Positions 27,789 to 37,171 of a stretch of 64,000 bases of DNA are shown piece after piece. Under the pieces are notes generated by a model. The model did no database searches. It saw nothing but the letters and a program-made list of their open reading frames with translations, and had not been told where the DNA came from. The stretch's first letter is position 1, and the number at the start of each line of letters is the position of its first letter. The stretch is from assembly GCA_024694055.1 (NCBI GenBank), contig JAILKC010000052.1, positions 1-64,000 of the forward strand, written 5' to 3'. The DNA comes from Lachnospiraceae bacterium. GTDB lineage: Bacteria > Bacillota > Clostridia > Lachnospirales > Lachnospiraceae. The position numbers were made by a program, and so were the translations under genes.

Positions 27789-29773
27789 ATAATTTAATGG
27801 ATCTGTCAATTGAATATTCGATACCCGGGATATGCGGGATGCCTAGTGGCCTCTGCTTTGTAATAGACGGCTTCAGGCTGATCTATGCCTGCATTGCTAC
27901 ATTTATGTGGGTGGTGAGCCTTGCGCTGTCATCGCAGTATATGAAGCATTATGAGAGAAAGGCAAGATATTATTTCTTCTTTGCACTTACTTATATCGCA
28001 ACGGTGGCAGTATTCCTGTCAGCCGACCTGTATACTTTGTTTATCTTTTTTGAGGCCATGTCCTTATCGTCGTATGTCTGGGTGGCTTTTGATGAGCGAA
28101 AGGCTTCTCTACGTGCGGCGGACACTTATTTGGCCATATCGATCATAGGCGGACTTACAATGCTCATGGGCCTGTTCCTTATCTACGATGCGTCGGGTCA
28201 GCTGTTATTAACGGGCAATACACTTAAGATCAATGAGCTTGCGGATATGTATATCATGGCAAAAGCGGTGAAGTCAGGCTCTCTGCACACACAGATATGG
28301 GCCGGCGGCTTTTGCATGCTCGTTGGCTTTGGAGCCAAGGCGGGCGCTTTTCCATTACATATTTGGCTTCCCAAGGCTCATCCTGTCGCGCCGGCACCTG
28401 CGTCGGCACTTTTATCCGGTATACTGACCAAGACAGGTATATTGGGCATACTGATGCTCACCAATTACATATTTGCGGGCAACATGGAGTGGGGCGTTAT
28501 CATCCTGACGATCGGCGTACTTACAATGATTGTCGGTTCTCTGCCTGCACTTACATCCACGGATTTAAAGAGAACTTTGGCCTGCTCATCCGTTGCGCAG
28601 ATAGGCTTTATCATGACGGGCATAGGAGTGGGCAGTTTGGGTATACCCATGGGAACGTCGGGTGCTTTTCTGCATATGGTGGGACATTCAATCTTCAAAC
28701 TCATCCTCTTCTCGGCAGCAGGCGTCATTTATATGAATGCACATAAGCTTGATCTTGAGTCGATAAGAGGTTTTGGAAGGAAAAAGCCGTTGCTTAATGT
28801 GATATTTTTATCAGGCAGCCTCGGAATAGCCGGAGTGCCGATGTTTAACGGATATATCAGTAAGACTCTGATACACGAGGGGATAGTGGAAGCCGCCATG
28901 ATGATGGCACATATGGAGGCAAACGGCATGGCTATCCCGATATCCGCCGGTACATTGTCCGTGATCGAATGGATATTTGTTATATGCGGCGGATGTACCG
29001 CAGCGTATATGATCAAGCTTTATATATGCATATTTGTTGAAAAGAATTCGGACCCTGAGATCCAGGCAGGATATGATGAAGGTGGCCGCTATATGAATAA
29101 CATCGTGACTGTGGCACTTGCGGCTGCAGCGCTTATTCCGCCGACACTTGGTATCACTGCGCAAAAGAGCTTGAATGGACTGACGGATATGGCTCGTTTG
29201 TTCTTAAGACTGCCATCCGTGCCGCAAGCACACTTTTATTCGTGGGAATCTCTTCGTGGTGGATTGATCTCCCTTGCGATCGGTGTGGTGCTCTACATCG
29301 GTGTCATACGTACGGTGGTTAAGGATGATGAGGGAAGATATTCAGATCCCGTGCCTGCATGGCTTGATCTTGAGGATCTTGTATACAGACCGGTTCTTAT
29401 GCGGGCACTTCCTTTCCTGTGTGCGATAGGGTGCAGAGTACTTGATACTTTGGTTGACATAACAATAGTTGCACTTCGTAAGACTGTCTTTAAAGACAGC
29501 CGTAAGACTGAAGAACTTAAAGAAGGTACATGGCTTACGCATATGCTTGGTACTGCTGCCAATAAAGCGGCTGACATTAAGGCATATTTTTGGGGGCTCA
29601 GAGGGAAAAAGGCTTCCAAACGTCCGGACTATGTGCACCGTTTTGCGCTTGATTATACAAGCTTTAAGGAAAGCCGTACCGTTATATACAGAAGTCTGTC
29701 GTTCGGCCTGCTTTTATTCTGTATGGGCCTGGTACTGACGGTCGCCTATATTCTTATCACGCGCTGGTGGTAA
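27785..29773 (+). CDS. Proton antiporter-like subunit 4, long form
   Basis: This 662-aa complex-I antiporter-family protein is the longest of the four. Its core (1-500) has the Glu motif (FFEAMSLSSYVWVAFDE), the Lys motif (AKAGAFPLHIWLPKAHPVAP) and ACSSVAQIGFIMTGIG. The C-terminal 160 residues add charged amphipathic segments and a final hydrophobic helix, recalling NuoL/MrpA-type lateral extensions. The start is TTG 27785, supported by AAGGTGG about 8 nt upstream; the ATG at 27797 has no such site. It overlaps the previous gene by 4 bp and ends the operon. No terminator was found in 29774-29858. Confidence 0.88.
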   Translation: MNNLMDLSIEYSIPGICGMPSGLCFVIDGFRLIYACIATFMWVVSLALSSQYMKHYERKARYYFFFALTYIATVAVFLSADLYTLFIFFEAMSLSSYVWVAFDERKASLRAADTYLAISIIGGLTMLMGLFLIYDASGQLLLTGNTLKINELADMYIMAKAVKSGSLHTQIWAGGFCMLVGFGAKAGAFPLHIWLPKAHPVAPAPASALLSGILTKTGILGILMLTNYIFAGNMEWGVIILTIGVLTMIVGSLPALTSTDLKRTLACSSVAQIGFIMTGIGVGSLGIPMGTSGAFLHMVGHSIFKLILFSAAGVIYMNAHKLDLESIRGFGRKKPLLNVIFLSGSLGIAGVPMFNGYISKTLIHEGIVEAAMMMAHMEANGMAIPISAGTLSVIEWIFVICGGCTAAYMIKLYICIFVEKNSDPEIQAGYDEGGRYMNNIVTVALAAAALIPPTLGITAQKSLNGLTDMARLFLRLPSVPQAHFYSWESLRGGLISLAIGVVLYIGVIRTVVKDDEGRYSDPVPAWLDLEDLVYRPVLMRALPFLCAIGCRVLDTLVDITIVALRKTVFKDSRKTEELKEGTWLTHMLGTAANKAADIKAYFWGLRGKKASKRPDYVHRFALDYTSFKESRTVIYRSLSFGLLLFCMGLVLTVAYILITRWW

Positions 29774-29858
29774 CGATCGCTTGTGCTCCCATCACAAACT
29801 GACTGCAATGACCGCTTATTCTGCAAGTTTTCGCACATTTTCACAGCTGCAAATAATA

Positions 29859-29887
29859 TTGTAAAGAAAAGCAATATTTGTTATAAT
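29859..29887 (+). promoter_or_regulatory. Sigma-A-type promoter of the signalling operon
   Basis: TTGTAA (29859-29864) and TATAAT (29882-29887) are spaced by 17 bp. Transcription would start near 29894, leaving a leader of about 75 nt before the first kinase gene. Confidence 0.75.
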
Positions 29888-29967
29888 TTTATACAGACAA
29901 CTGACATATGGAGGAAGGCCGAGGCTTTCCTCTTATTTGGCTATACGGGTATATTGGGAAGGCGGTT

Positions 29968-31419
29968 ATGAGCGAAGCGGGATATGACAGAGAATTTCTT
30001 CGTAAGATAGCGAATTATTTATTTGAGCTTCTCATTTTCTTTGATGATGACGGTACTGTGAGACATGCCAATGAAGTGGTGCTGTCTACCCTTATGTATC
30101 AGGATCTGGATGAGCTCAATAATATATCTGATGTTTTCCCTACTCTTTTCTACAAAGAGGGCGACAAGATGATGTGCCGCGAAGATATGGACGGACATGT
30201 GGTGAGTACGGTGGCATATCGCAGCAACAATACCTGCTTTGAGGTCGAGGCAAGATTCATTAAGGACCTTATAAAGGTTGATGGTGCTCCGGACAAGACA
30301 AGGCATGCCTGTGTAGTGGAAGATATATCCGCCAGAGAGCGTCTTTCCAGAGAGATATCCAAGGCCAGAGAGAGCAGTGAAGATTTCGTCAAGACCAGAG
30401 ATGAATTCGTGGCGAATGTTACTCACGAGCTTCGTACGCCGGTCAATGGCATTCTGGGCAATATCCAGGAACTCATGGGTGCCGAGAGGGACAATAATAA
30501 GCTCTATACCATGGAGATGATAGAGAAGAGCTGCAATGACATGAACGCTCTGATCAATAACATACTTGATTTCTCCAAACTCCAGGCCGGCAAGTTCCAG
30601 ATGGAAGACAGAGAGTTCTCTCTTAAGAGCATGATAGATTATGTCAGATCCAATCACATCAACAAGATACATGAGAAGGGTCTGGATTTCTTCGTTACCG
30701 TGGCTCCGGATATACCGGACAAGTTAATAGGTGATGAACTTAGACTTGAACAGATACTTAACAATCTCTTGTCCAATGCGATCAAGTTCACTACGGTCGG
30801 CAAGATCATGTTGGAGGTTGTGGAGACTGCGAGGGTCGGTAACAGAGTCGAGCTGTTTTTCATGGTAATGGATACAGGTATAGGTATAGCCGATCACGAT
30901 ATGGACAAGCTCTTTAAGGGATTTTCGCAGGTGGATGCATCCATATCACGTAAGTATGGCGGTACGGGACTCGGACTCAATATAAGCAAGCAGCTTGTCA
31001 ATCTCATGGGTGGTGATATCTCCGTGGATTCCACTGCCGGTAAGGGATCGACATTTACATTCTCGGTATGGCTGAATTTGCCTGACGGAGCTGATACGGC
31101 CGCAGAGGAATATCATAAGGCGACGCCGGTATTCAGCAGCATGGCCTCTGAGAGCGGGGATGCTGATGCGGGTATGGAATATGGCTCTGCCGAGAACAGA
31201 GAAGAGATAGACAAAAGGCTTATGAAACTGGCCCTCTGTATCGAGATGGATACATGGGAGAAGGCGGAGATGTTTGCCGACGCCGTGAAACAGCTGACTT
31301 TGGGCGCTCCCAAAGAGATCACACAGACGGCGCTTAAGCTTAAGATGGCCATACAGAAAGAGAACAGAGAGAAGGCTACACAGTTGATAGATACACTCAA
31401 AAAACTGCTGAATTCGTAA
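29968..31419 (+). CDS. Soluble PAS-type sensor histidine kinase
   Basis: This 483-aa kinase has no membrane segment. Residues 1-130 are PAS-like (FDDDGTVRHANEVVLSTLMY, then VVEDISARERLSREI). A short coiled coil leads to the HisKA domain with phospho-accepting His153 (VTHELRTPVNG). The HATPase domain (about 255-370) has N, G1 (DTGIGIAD), F and G2 (GGTGLGLNIS) boxes. After residue 410 a helical tail of about 70 residues follows; it is not a receiver. I chose ATG 29968 (MSEAGYD); an ATG at 29908 lies 20 codons upstream with weaker support. It is the first gene of the six-gene signalling cluster, 24 bp from the next gene, and its partner is probably one of the receiver proteins encoded downstream. 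Confidence 0.88.
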   Translation: MSEAGYDREFLRKIANYLFELLIFFDDDGTVRHANEVVLSTLMYQDLDELNNISDVFPTLFYKEGDKMMCREDMDGHVVSTVAYRSNNTCFEVEARFIKDLIKVDGAPDKTRHACVVEDISARERLSREISKARESSEDFVKTRDEFVANVTHELRTPVNGILGNIQELMGAERDNNKLYTMEMIEKSCNDMNALINNILDFSKLQAGKFQMEDREFSLKSMIDYVRSNHINKIHEKGLDFFVTVAPDIPDKLIGDELRLEQILNNLLSNAIKFTTVGKIMLEVVETARVGNRVELFFMVMDTGIGIADHDMDKLFKGFSQVDASISRKYGGTGLGLNISKQLVNLMGGDISVDSTAGKGSTFTFSVWLNLPDGADTAAEEYHKATPVFSSMASESGDADAGMEYGSAENREEIDKRLMKLALCIEMDTWEKAEMFADAVKQLTLGAPKEITQTALKLKMAIQKENREKATQLIDTLKKLLNS

Positions 31420-31443
31420 AGACATACAGAGGACGGGTGCCAT

Positions 31444-32523
31444 ATGGAAGAATACAGAGTTGAGAATAATCAGGCAACGGGGCAGGTACTTATTGTGGAT
31501 GACGTGGAGGTCAACCGTTTTGTCCTGCGCAATATCATAGCGGACATGGGCTATCAGCCGCTGCTGGCGGAGAACGGTATTCAGGGTATCAAGCTCATAC
31601 AGAAGTGCCATCCGGAACTGATACTTCTGGATGTGGCCATGCCGGAGATGGGAGGATTTGAATTTGCTTCCATCGTTAAGGGCGACATAGCTACGAGAGA
31701 TATCCCGATCATATTCATATCTGCTTATGATGAAGTGGACGACATAGTCAAGGGCTTCGAACTCGGCGGTGAGGATTATATCACCAAGCCATTCATTCCG
31801 GAGGTGGTCAAGGCCAGAGCCGGTGTACATCTTAAGTTCCATGAGACGAGAAGGGATCTTTTAGAGACCAACCGCAGGCTTAAGACTTCACTTAACAGCC
31901 AGCTTAAGCAGATCGAGCAGGAGAAAAAAGGCGTACTGTATGCACTGATGAATCTCGCCAGACGCAACTCCATGTACGAAGAGGAGTTCATAGAGAGGAT
32001 GCAGTACAACTGCCGATTGGTCGCCCAGGCGATGCAGCTTGCGGGAATGTACGATGACGTAGTCACGGATACTTTCATCAATACCATAGAGATAGCGGCG
32101 CCTCTTTGTGACATAGGCAATGTCGCAGTTCCCATGGAGATACTGCAGAAGAAAGCAAAGCTTGATCCGAATGAGCGAGACAGGATGCAGACGCATACAA
32201 GAGTGGGAGCGAAGATTTTGCATGACGTGGCTCTTTCGAGTGAGTATGATGATTTTGTGCAGATGGCGGCAGATATAGCACATTATCACCATGAGAACTG
32301 GGATGGAACGGGATATCCCGACGGCAGGAAGGGAGATGAGATCCCGTTGGCGGCGCAGATAGTGGCTATTACCAATGTATATTGCGCACTTACTGCGGAC
32401 AGAGTGTACAGAGTTCCTTATACCAAGGAGGAGGCACTTCGAATAGTCGGCGCCGATTCGGGAGAGAAGTTCAATCCCGAGATATACAATATATGTCGCA
32501 AGATTTCAAGACAGCTTAAATAG
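31444..32523 (+). CDS. Response regulator with degenerate HD-GYP domain
   Basis: This 359-aa protein has an N-terminal receiver (about 14-130; phospho-acceptor Asp in LILLDVAMPEMGG; TKPF lysine present), a coiled linker, and a C-terminal HD-GYP-like domain (about 160-355). The GYP part HHENWDGTGYPDG is intact. However, the HD pair is Cys222-Asp223 (PLCDIGNVAVP) instead of His-Asp, the canonical ADVYDAL is TNVYCAL, and the early His of the family motif is replaced (EEEFIERMQY). HD-GYP proteins normally hydrolyse cyclic di-GMP with these residues as metal ligands. The changes suggest loss of activity and a binding or scaffolding role; this is inference from family knowledge. The ribosome-binding site is weak. 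Confidence 0.88.
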   Translation: MEEYRVENNQATGQVLIVDDVEVNRFVLRNIIADMGYQPLLAENGIQGIKLIQKCHPELILLDVAMPEMGGFEFASIVKGDIATRDIPIIFISAYDEVDDIVKGFELGGEDYITKPFIPEVVKARAGVHLKFHETRRDLLETNRRLKTSLNSQLKQIEQEKKGVLYALMNLARRNSMYEEEFIERMQYNCRLVAQAMQLAGMYDDVVTDTFINTIEIAAPLCDIGNVAVPMEILQKKAKLDPNERDRMQTHTRVGAKILHDVALSSEYDDFVQMAADIAHYHHENWDGTGYPDGRKGDEIPLAAQIVAITNVYCALTADRVYRVPYTKEEALRIVGADSGEKFNPEIYNICRKISRQLK

Positions 32524-32568
32524 ACAGTCCAAAATATTAACACAGACGTGTAATTCAGGAGGAAGAGT

Positions 32569-32964
32569 ATGAGAATACTGTTGGCGGAAGACGATTTTGT
32601 AACAAGGAAGTTCATGACAAGTTTTTTGTCCAAATACGGTGACTGTGATGTTACCGTAGACGGTATGGAAGCAGTAGATGCTTTCATGATGGCGATGGAT
32701 GAGGATGATCCGTACGATTTGGTATGCCTGGATATCATGATGCCCGTTATGGACGGATATCAGGCTCTTATAGGCATACGTAACATCGAAAAGGAGAGAG
32801 GCATACCTCAGGATAAAGCTGTCAAGGTCATCATGGCTACCGCTCTAAACGAGGAGAAGAATGTCAAGATGGCATTCGATCTTGGCTGTACGATATATTC
32901 GGGCAAGCCGATCAACCAGGACAGATTTGAGCAGGCTTTACAGAAACTCGGACTTATTGACTGA
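32569..32964 (+). CDS. Stand-alone CheY-like receiver protein
   Basis: This 131-aa single-domain receiver has the acidic pair (AEDD, residues 6-9), phospho-acceptor Asp in CLDIMMPVMDG, the conserved Thr/Ser region (MATALNE) and Lys in SGKPI. There is no output domain, so it acts as a diffusible phosphate carrier or by protein binding, as CheY or Spo0F do. AGGAGGAAG precedes the ATG. It lies directly before the CheA-like kinase gene (20 bp), the likely phosphodonor. Confidence 0.9.
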   Translation: MRILLAEDDFVTRKFMTSFLSKYGDCDVTVDGMEAVDAFMMAMDEDDPYDLVCLDIMMPVMDGYQALIGIRNIEKERGIPQDKAVKVIMATALNEEKNVKMAFDLGCTIYSGKPINQDRFEQALQKLGLID

Positions 32965-32984
32965 TACGACTTGGGATTATATAT

Positions 32985-34694
32985 ATGGCAGAAGATTTTG
33001 ATAGATTTGAGATGCTCGACACCTATCTGTTAGAGACCTCGCAGATACTTGAGAGGCTTCAGACCGTAGTGCTCGAGTACAAAGATGCGGAATGTTTTTC
33101 CAAGGAAGCAATCGGGGAGATATTCCGTCATATGCATACGATGAAAGGCTCCGCCGGATTCATGATGTTTGAGCAACTCCATGCTCTTGCGCATAAGACG
33201 GAGGATGTCTTTTCTTATCTGAGAGAGAATGAACCTAAGAACGTGTCTCAGCCGGAACTTATTGAGAAGATCCTCAAGGTCACCGATTTTATCCAAAGTG
33301 AACTTGACAGACTTTCTGACGGCAAGATGGCTGACACCAGTTCGGAGGCGCTTATTGCCGAATTGGATGAATACCTCTCTTCAATAAAAGCCGGAGCGGA
33401 CAAGGCTTCGGATACAGATAAAGACTCAAAGGGTGACGGCACAGGCGCAGACAGCGGGATTAACGATACTCCCACGCAGATATACATTGCGCCCAAGAAC
33501 AGTAAGGCCAGTCATTATTATCAGATATATATCACATACAATCCCGGTACGGAACTGTGCAATGTTCATGCCTATAAGGTAGTGCATGCGCTCAGGACCG
33601 TGACTGAAGATATTCAATACAGACCCTCTACCATCCTCTCTGATATCAAGAGTTCCGATGAGATACTGGACCAGGGCTTTAAGATATTGCTTAAGTCCGG
33701 CAGCCCCAAACACAAGATCGAGAAGATAGTGAGCGAGGGCTACGAGACCAAATCTATCGAAGTGACCGAGATAGATGCGGCAAGATATGAGGCAGGACTC
33801 GATCTGTTCGGAGTTGATTCGCCGTTAGCAGCCAGGATTACGAACAATGATGAAGAGTATGTGCCCGGTGATTTCGTCGTGCACAATGCCACTCCCGGAA
33901 GGGGAAGGAGACTGGCCAAGGACAGGACCAGACGTTCTACGCATATCAATGTGGCTGAGGCCGATATGGACAAGCTTTCGCAGCTTCTCATGAAGCTTGT
34001 GATATTGCAGGACAGGCTGCTTGGAGATGAAGAACTTAAAGAGTCAGGCCTGGCACTTAAGAACTTTAAGAAGAATGCCAAAAAGATAAAAGATGTGACT
34101 TCGGATATAGAGACACTGGTCGGCGGTATGAGGATGGTCCCTTTGACCAACACATTCCTTCGCATGAACCGTATAGTGTTCGAGGCATCAAGAAAACTGG
34201 ATAAGAAGATAGAATGCGTGATCATAGGGGATGAGGTCAAAGCTGACAGAGGCATAATCGAACATATCTCTGAACCCTTGCTACACATGGTGCGAAACTG
34301 TGCGGACCACGGTATAGAGAAGCCTGAGGAAAGGGAAGCAGCCGGCAAGAATCCTACGGGTAAGATCACGGTAGAGGCCGTCAATAACGGCAAGGAACTT
34401 CTGATCACCGTAAAAGATGACGGAACGGGCCTTAACAGAGAGGCGATCATCAAAAAAGCAAGGGCCAAAGGACTTTTGGATGATGACAGAACCGATGATT
34501 CATACACTGATGAAGAGGTATTCAGATTCATCACCCTGCCGGGATTTTCGACCAACGAGACCGTTACGGAGTTCTCGGGAAGAGGCGTTGGTATGGATGT
34601 GGTATTAAGCTCGATCGAACAGATAGGCGGCAGGCTTGATATACAGAGTAAACGCGGCGAAGGAACGGCCATGACCATGATATTCCCGCTTTGA
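32985..34694 (+). CDS. CheA-like histidine kinase without CheW-like domain
   Basis: This 569-aa protein has an N-terminal HPt (P1) domain with His51 in MHTMKGSAG, a Ser/Asp/Gly-rich linker, a middle domain (about 160-265), a dimerisation region (about 315-385), and a CheA-type HATPase (to 569) with N-box RNCADHG, DDGTGL and GRGVGMDVV. It stops at the end of the ATPase domain (FPL). Classical CheA continues with a P5 regulatory domain that binds CheW and chemoreceptors; that is absent. The kinase is therefore probably not controlled by chemoreceptor arrays. Position in the cluster suggests it phosphorylates the neighbouring receivers. No cheW, cheR, cheB or mcp gene is in the window. Confidence 0.88.
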   Translation: MAEDFDRFEMLDTYLLETSQILERLQTVVLEYKDAECFSKEAIGEIFRHMHTMKGSAGFMMFEQLHALAHKTEDVFSYLRENEPKNVSQPELIEKILKVTDFIQSELDRLSDGKMADTSSEALIAELDEYLSSIKAGADKASDTDKDSKGDGTGADSGINDTPTQIYIAPKNSKASHYYQIYITYNPGTELCNVHAYKVVHALRTVTEDIQYRPSTILSDIKSSDEILDQGFKILLKSGSPKHKIEKIVSEGYETKSIEVTEIDAARYEAGLDLFGVDSPLAARITNNDEEYVPGDFVVHNATPGRGRRLAKDRTRRSTHINVAEADMDKLSQLLMKLVILQDRLLGDEELKESGLALKNFKKNAKKIKDVTSDIETLVGGMRMVPLTNTFLRMNRIVFEASRKLDKKIECVIIGDEVKADRGIIEHISEPLLHMVRNCADHGIEKPEEREAAGKNPTGKITVEAVNNGKELLITVKDDGTGLNREAIIKKARAKGLLDDDRTDDSYTDEEVFRFITLPGFSTNETVTEFSGRGVGMDVVLSSIEQIGGRLDIQSKRGEGTAMTMIFPL

Positions 34695-34722
34695 CGAAGG
34701 CGGAGGATCGTAAGGATTTTGC

Positions 34723-37149
34723 ATGGATAATAAAGAATACGATCTGCTAAGAAGAAGAAGAATAGAGAATGTTGTCACCGTTATAGTGACTTTGTACGGG
34801 ATCTGTGTCAGCATCCTGGCGTATGATGTTGCGCCTGATTGGATACTCTATACAATAGAGGCGTCTTTTGTGATCATCTGGACGCTCAGACTGACACGCG
34901 CAGGTTCCTATGCTTTCAGGGCTGTTATCTGTGCTTTTCTGTCCGGATTATGTGTGTGCCTGTATTGTATTGCCGTCAATGCTGACGTGGGCGTGCTGAT
35001 ACCCGTCATGGGGCTTATCATCATAGTCGGTCTGTATGAGATACAGAGGCTGCTTATTTTGCCTGCATTTTTCACGACTGTCATCATAGTTCATCATATA
35101 TTCATCAGTAAGACTATTTCATTTTCAAACAGAATAACTTCGGCCAAGAGCGTGCTTGAGATCACGGCTATGTATATCACCATAGCAGTGGTCGTATTCC
35201 TGCTTAAGGAAGAGGATAACAGTAAGGTACGTCTTCTTGATACCATCGACGAACTTAAGCTTGCGCAGCGCAGTAAGGACGATTTCTTGGCTAACGTATC
35301 CCACGAGCTTCGCACCCCCATCAATACCATCTGTGGCATGAGCGAGATAGCTTTGGCTGATGCCAAGTCGGAGATCGCAAGGGAGAATCTGCAGGATATC
35401 AGGACGGCAGGAAGAAACCTTCTTTCTGTTGTAAGCGATATGTTGGATTATGCGGAATTAAGCAGTGGCAAGCTTTCGCTGCATGAAGAGAATTACAACA
35501 TATCTTCGACCATCAATGATGTTATAGCCATGACACTTAATAAGATCGGTTCCAAAAGAATTGAGCTTATAGTCAATTGCGATCCCGAACTTCCAAGTTC
35601 CCTCGTGGGCGATGAGGGCAAGATCAAGAGAATAATAGTCAATCTCATGGACAATGCCGTAAAATATACTACCGAAGGCTATGTCATCATGGATATCAGC
35701 AAGAGAACAGAAAAATACGGTATCAATCTCAATGTGCGTATCAAGGATACCGGTATAGGCATGAGGCCCGAAGCCATAGGCAGGATATTTGCGGATTTTA
35801 CCCAGCTTAGCAGCGGGCGGAACAGAAAGGAAGGCGGAATAGGTCTTGGCCTTACCATATCCCGTACGCTTGTGGATCTGATGGGTGGCTTTATGTCCGT
35901 TGAGTCGCAGTATGGAAAAGGAACGGAGATTCAGTTTACTGTTCCGCAGAAGGTGGAGAATGACAGTCCGATAGGAACACTTAATACGAGACTGCATTCC
36001 GTGAGTCTCGAGAATATTGCTACGGATGAATACGGTGAGGGTGCCGTAAGGGTAACGGGCAAAGCTGCGTCCGACAATGTGCGTGAACAGATCGTCATGC
36101 CGGATGCCCATGTGCTCGTCGTTGATGACAGCTTTATGAACATCAAGGTACTTGAGGGCTTGCTTAAACCTTATCAGATCAAGGTCACCACAGCTTCGAG
36201 CGGCAAAGAGGCGCTTGAGAAGATAGCCGGCAAGAACTTCGATTTTGTGTTCATGGATCATATGATGCCTGAGATGGATGGCATACAGTGTGTGCGCTAT
36301 ATCAGGTCCAAAGACAATCAGTATTATAAGACGGTGCCCATCGTGGCCCTCACTGCCAATGCCGTGGCGGGTGCAAGAGAAATGTTCCTTGAACAGGGCT
36401 TTAATGACTTTATCACCAAGCCGATAGATGTGGCTGGGCTTGAGAAGATGCTGAAGCGCTATGTTCCGAAGGAAAAGATAGGTTATGTGGAGGCACAGGA
36501 TGATGCCTCTGCGGATGCGGATACTTCGATCGGAGATCTTAGGATCGGTGATCTTGATATCAAAAAGGGCCTGCTTTACTGCGGCACGATCGAGAATTTC
36601 AAGGATGTGCTTAAGGTGCATGCGACCAATGGCCCGGACAATATAGATAAGATCAGGCGCCTCTACGAGGAAGATGATATGGAGAACTATACCATATACA
36701 TCCATGCGCTTAAGAGTTCCATGGCCAGCATCGGTGCGGACAATCTTTCTGCCATGGCGAGGGATATGGAACAGGCCGGCAAGGAGGGTAACCGTGAATA
36801 CATTGACGCGCATCATGAGGAACTCATGACCGAATACGAGCGCGTTGTGGCAATGCTGCTTGGACAGAATGCCATGCAGATGGAAGTGACCGATGAATAT
36901 ATGGAAGAAGCGAGCCTGCCGATAGACGATGAGAGATTCGAAGAATATCTTGCGGATTTCGAAGCTGCAGTATATACCTTTGTTCCCGACAATATGTATA
37001 AGATACTTGATGAACTTAAGGGTTACGGATACAACGGACATCCGTTGGCTCCGCAACTTGTGCCCATCAGGAGAAAAATAGAGATGTCTGACTATATGTC
37101 GGCTGTGGATGCTCTGTGTTCCATAAGGGAACGTTACAGGAACAGATAA
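34723..37149 (+). CDS. Membrane hybrid histidine kinase (HK-REC-HPt)
   Basis: This 808-aa hybrid kinase has an N-terminal membrane region of about six hydrophobic segments (20-165) with short loops, a HisKA domain with His194 (NVSHELRTPIN), HATPase (about 290-410, DTGIGM and GGIGLGLTIS), a receiver (about 463-580, Asp512 in FMDHMMPEMDG) and a C-terminal HPt domain (about 620-710, His661 in IHALKSS). A further 95 residues have no recognised domain. All modules of a His-Asp-His-Asp phosphorelay up to the last receiver are on one chain. The signal is probably sensed in or near the membrane, since there is no extracellular domain. It follows the CheA-like gene by 28 bp. Confidence 0.9.
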   Translation: MDNKEYDLLRRRRIENVVTVIVTLYGICVSILAYDVAPDWILYTIEASFVIIWTLRLTRAGSYAFRAVICAFLSGLCVCLYCIAVNADVGVLIPVMGLIIIVGLYEIQRLLILPAFFTTVIIVHHIFISKTISFSNRITSAKSVLEITAMYITIAVVVFLLKEEDNSKVRLLDTIDELKLAQRSKDDFLANVSHELRTPINTICGMSEIALADAKSEIARENLQDIRTAGRNLLSVVSDMLDYAELSSGKLSLHEENYNISSTINDVIAMTLNKIGSKRIELIVNCDPELPSSLVGDEGKIKRIIVNLMDNAVKYTTEGYVIMDISKRTEKYGINLNVRIKDTGIGMRPEAIGRIFADFTQLSSGRNRKEGGIGLGLTISRTLVDLMGGFMSVESQYGKGTEIQFTVPQKVENDSPIGTLNTRLHSVSLENIATDEYGEGAVRVTGKAASDNVREQIVMPDAHVLVVDDSFMNIKVLEGLLKPYQIKVTTASSGKEALEKIAGKNFDFVFMDHMMPEMDGIQCVRYIRSKDNQYYKTVPIVALTANAVAGAREMFLEQGFNDFITKPIDVAGLEKMLKRYVPKEKIGYVEAQDDASADADTSIGDLRIGDLDIKKGLLYCGTIENFKDVLKVHATNGPDNIDKIRRLYEEDDMENYTIYIHALKSSMASIGADNLSAMARDMEQAGKEGNREYIDAHHEELMTEYERVVAMLLGQNAMQMEVTDEYMEEASLPIDDERFEEYLADFEAAVYTFVPDNMYKILDELKGYGYNGHPLAPQLVPIRRKIEMSDYMSAVDALCSIRERYRNR

Positions 37150-37171
37150 AGGCGACATAGAGGTATAGCAT

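Noticed and set aside
33740-34678. A 312-codon minus-strand frame
   Set aside because: It is antisense to the CheA-like gene, which has complete kinase motifs; no domain is visible on the minus strand.
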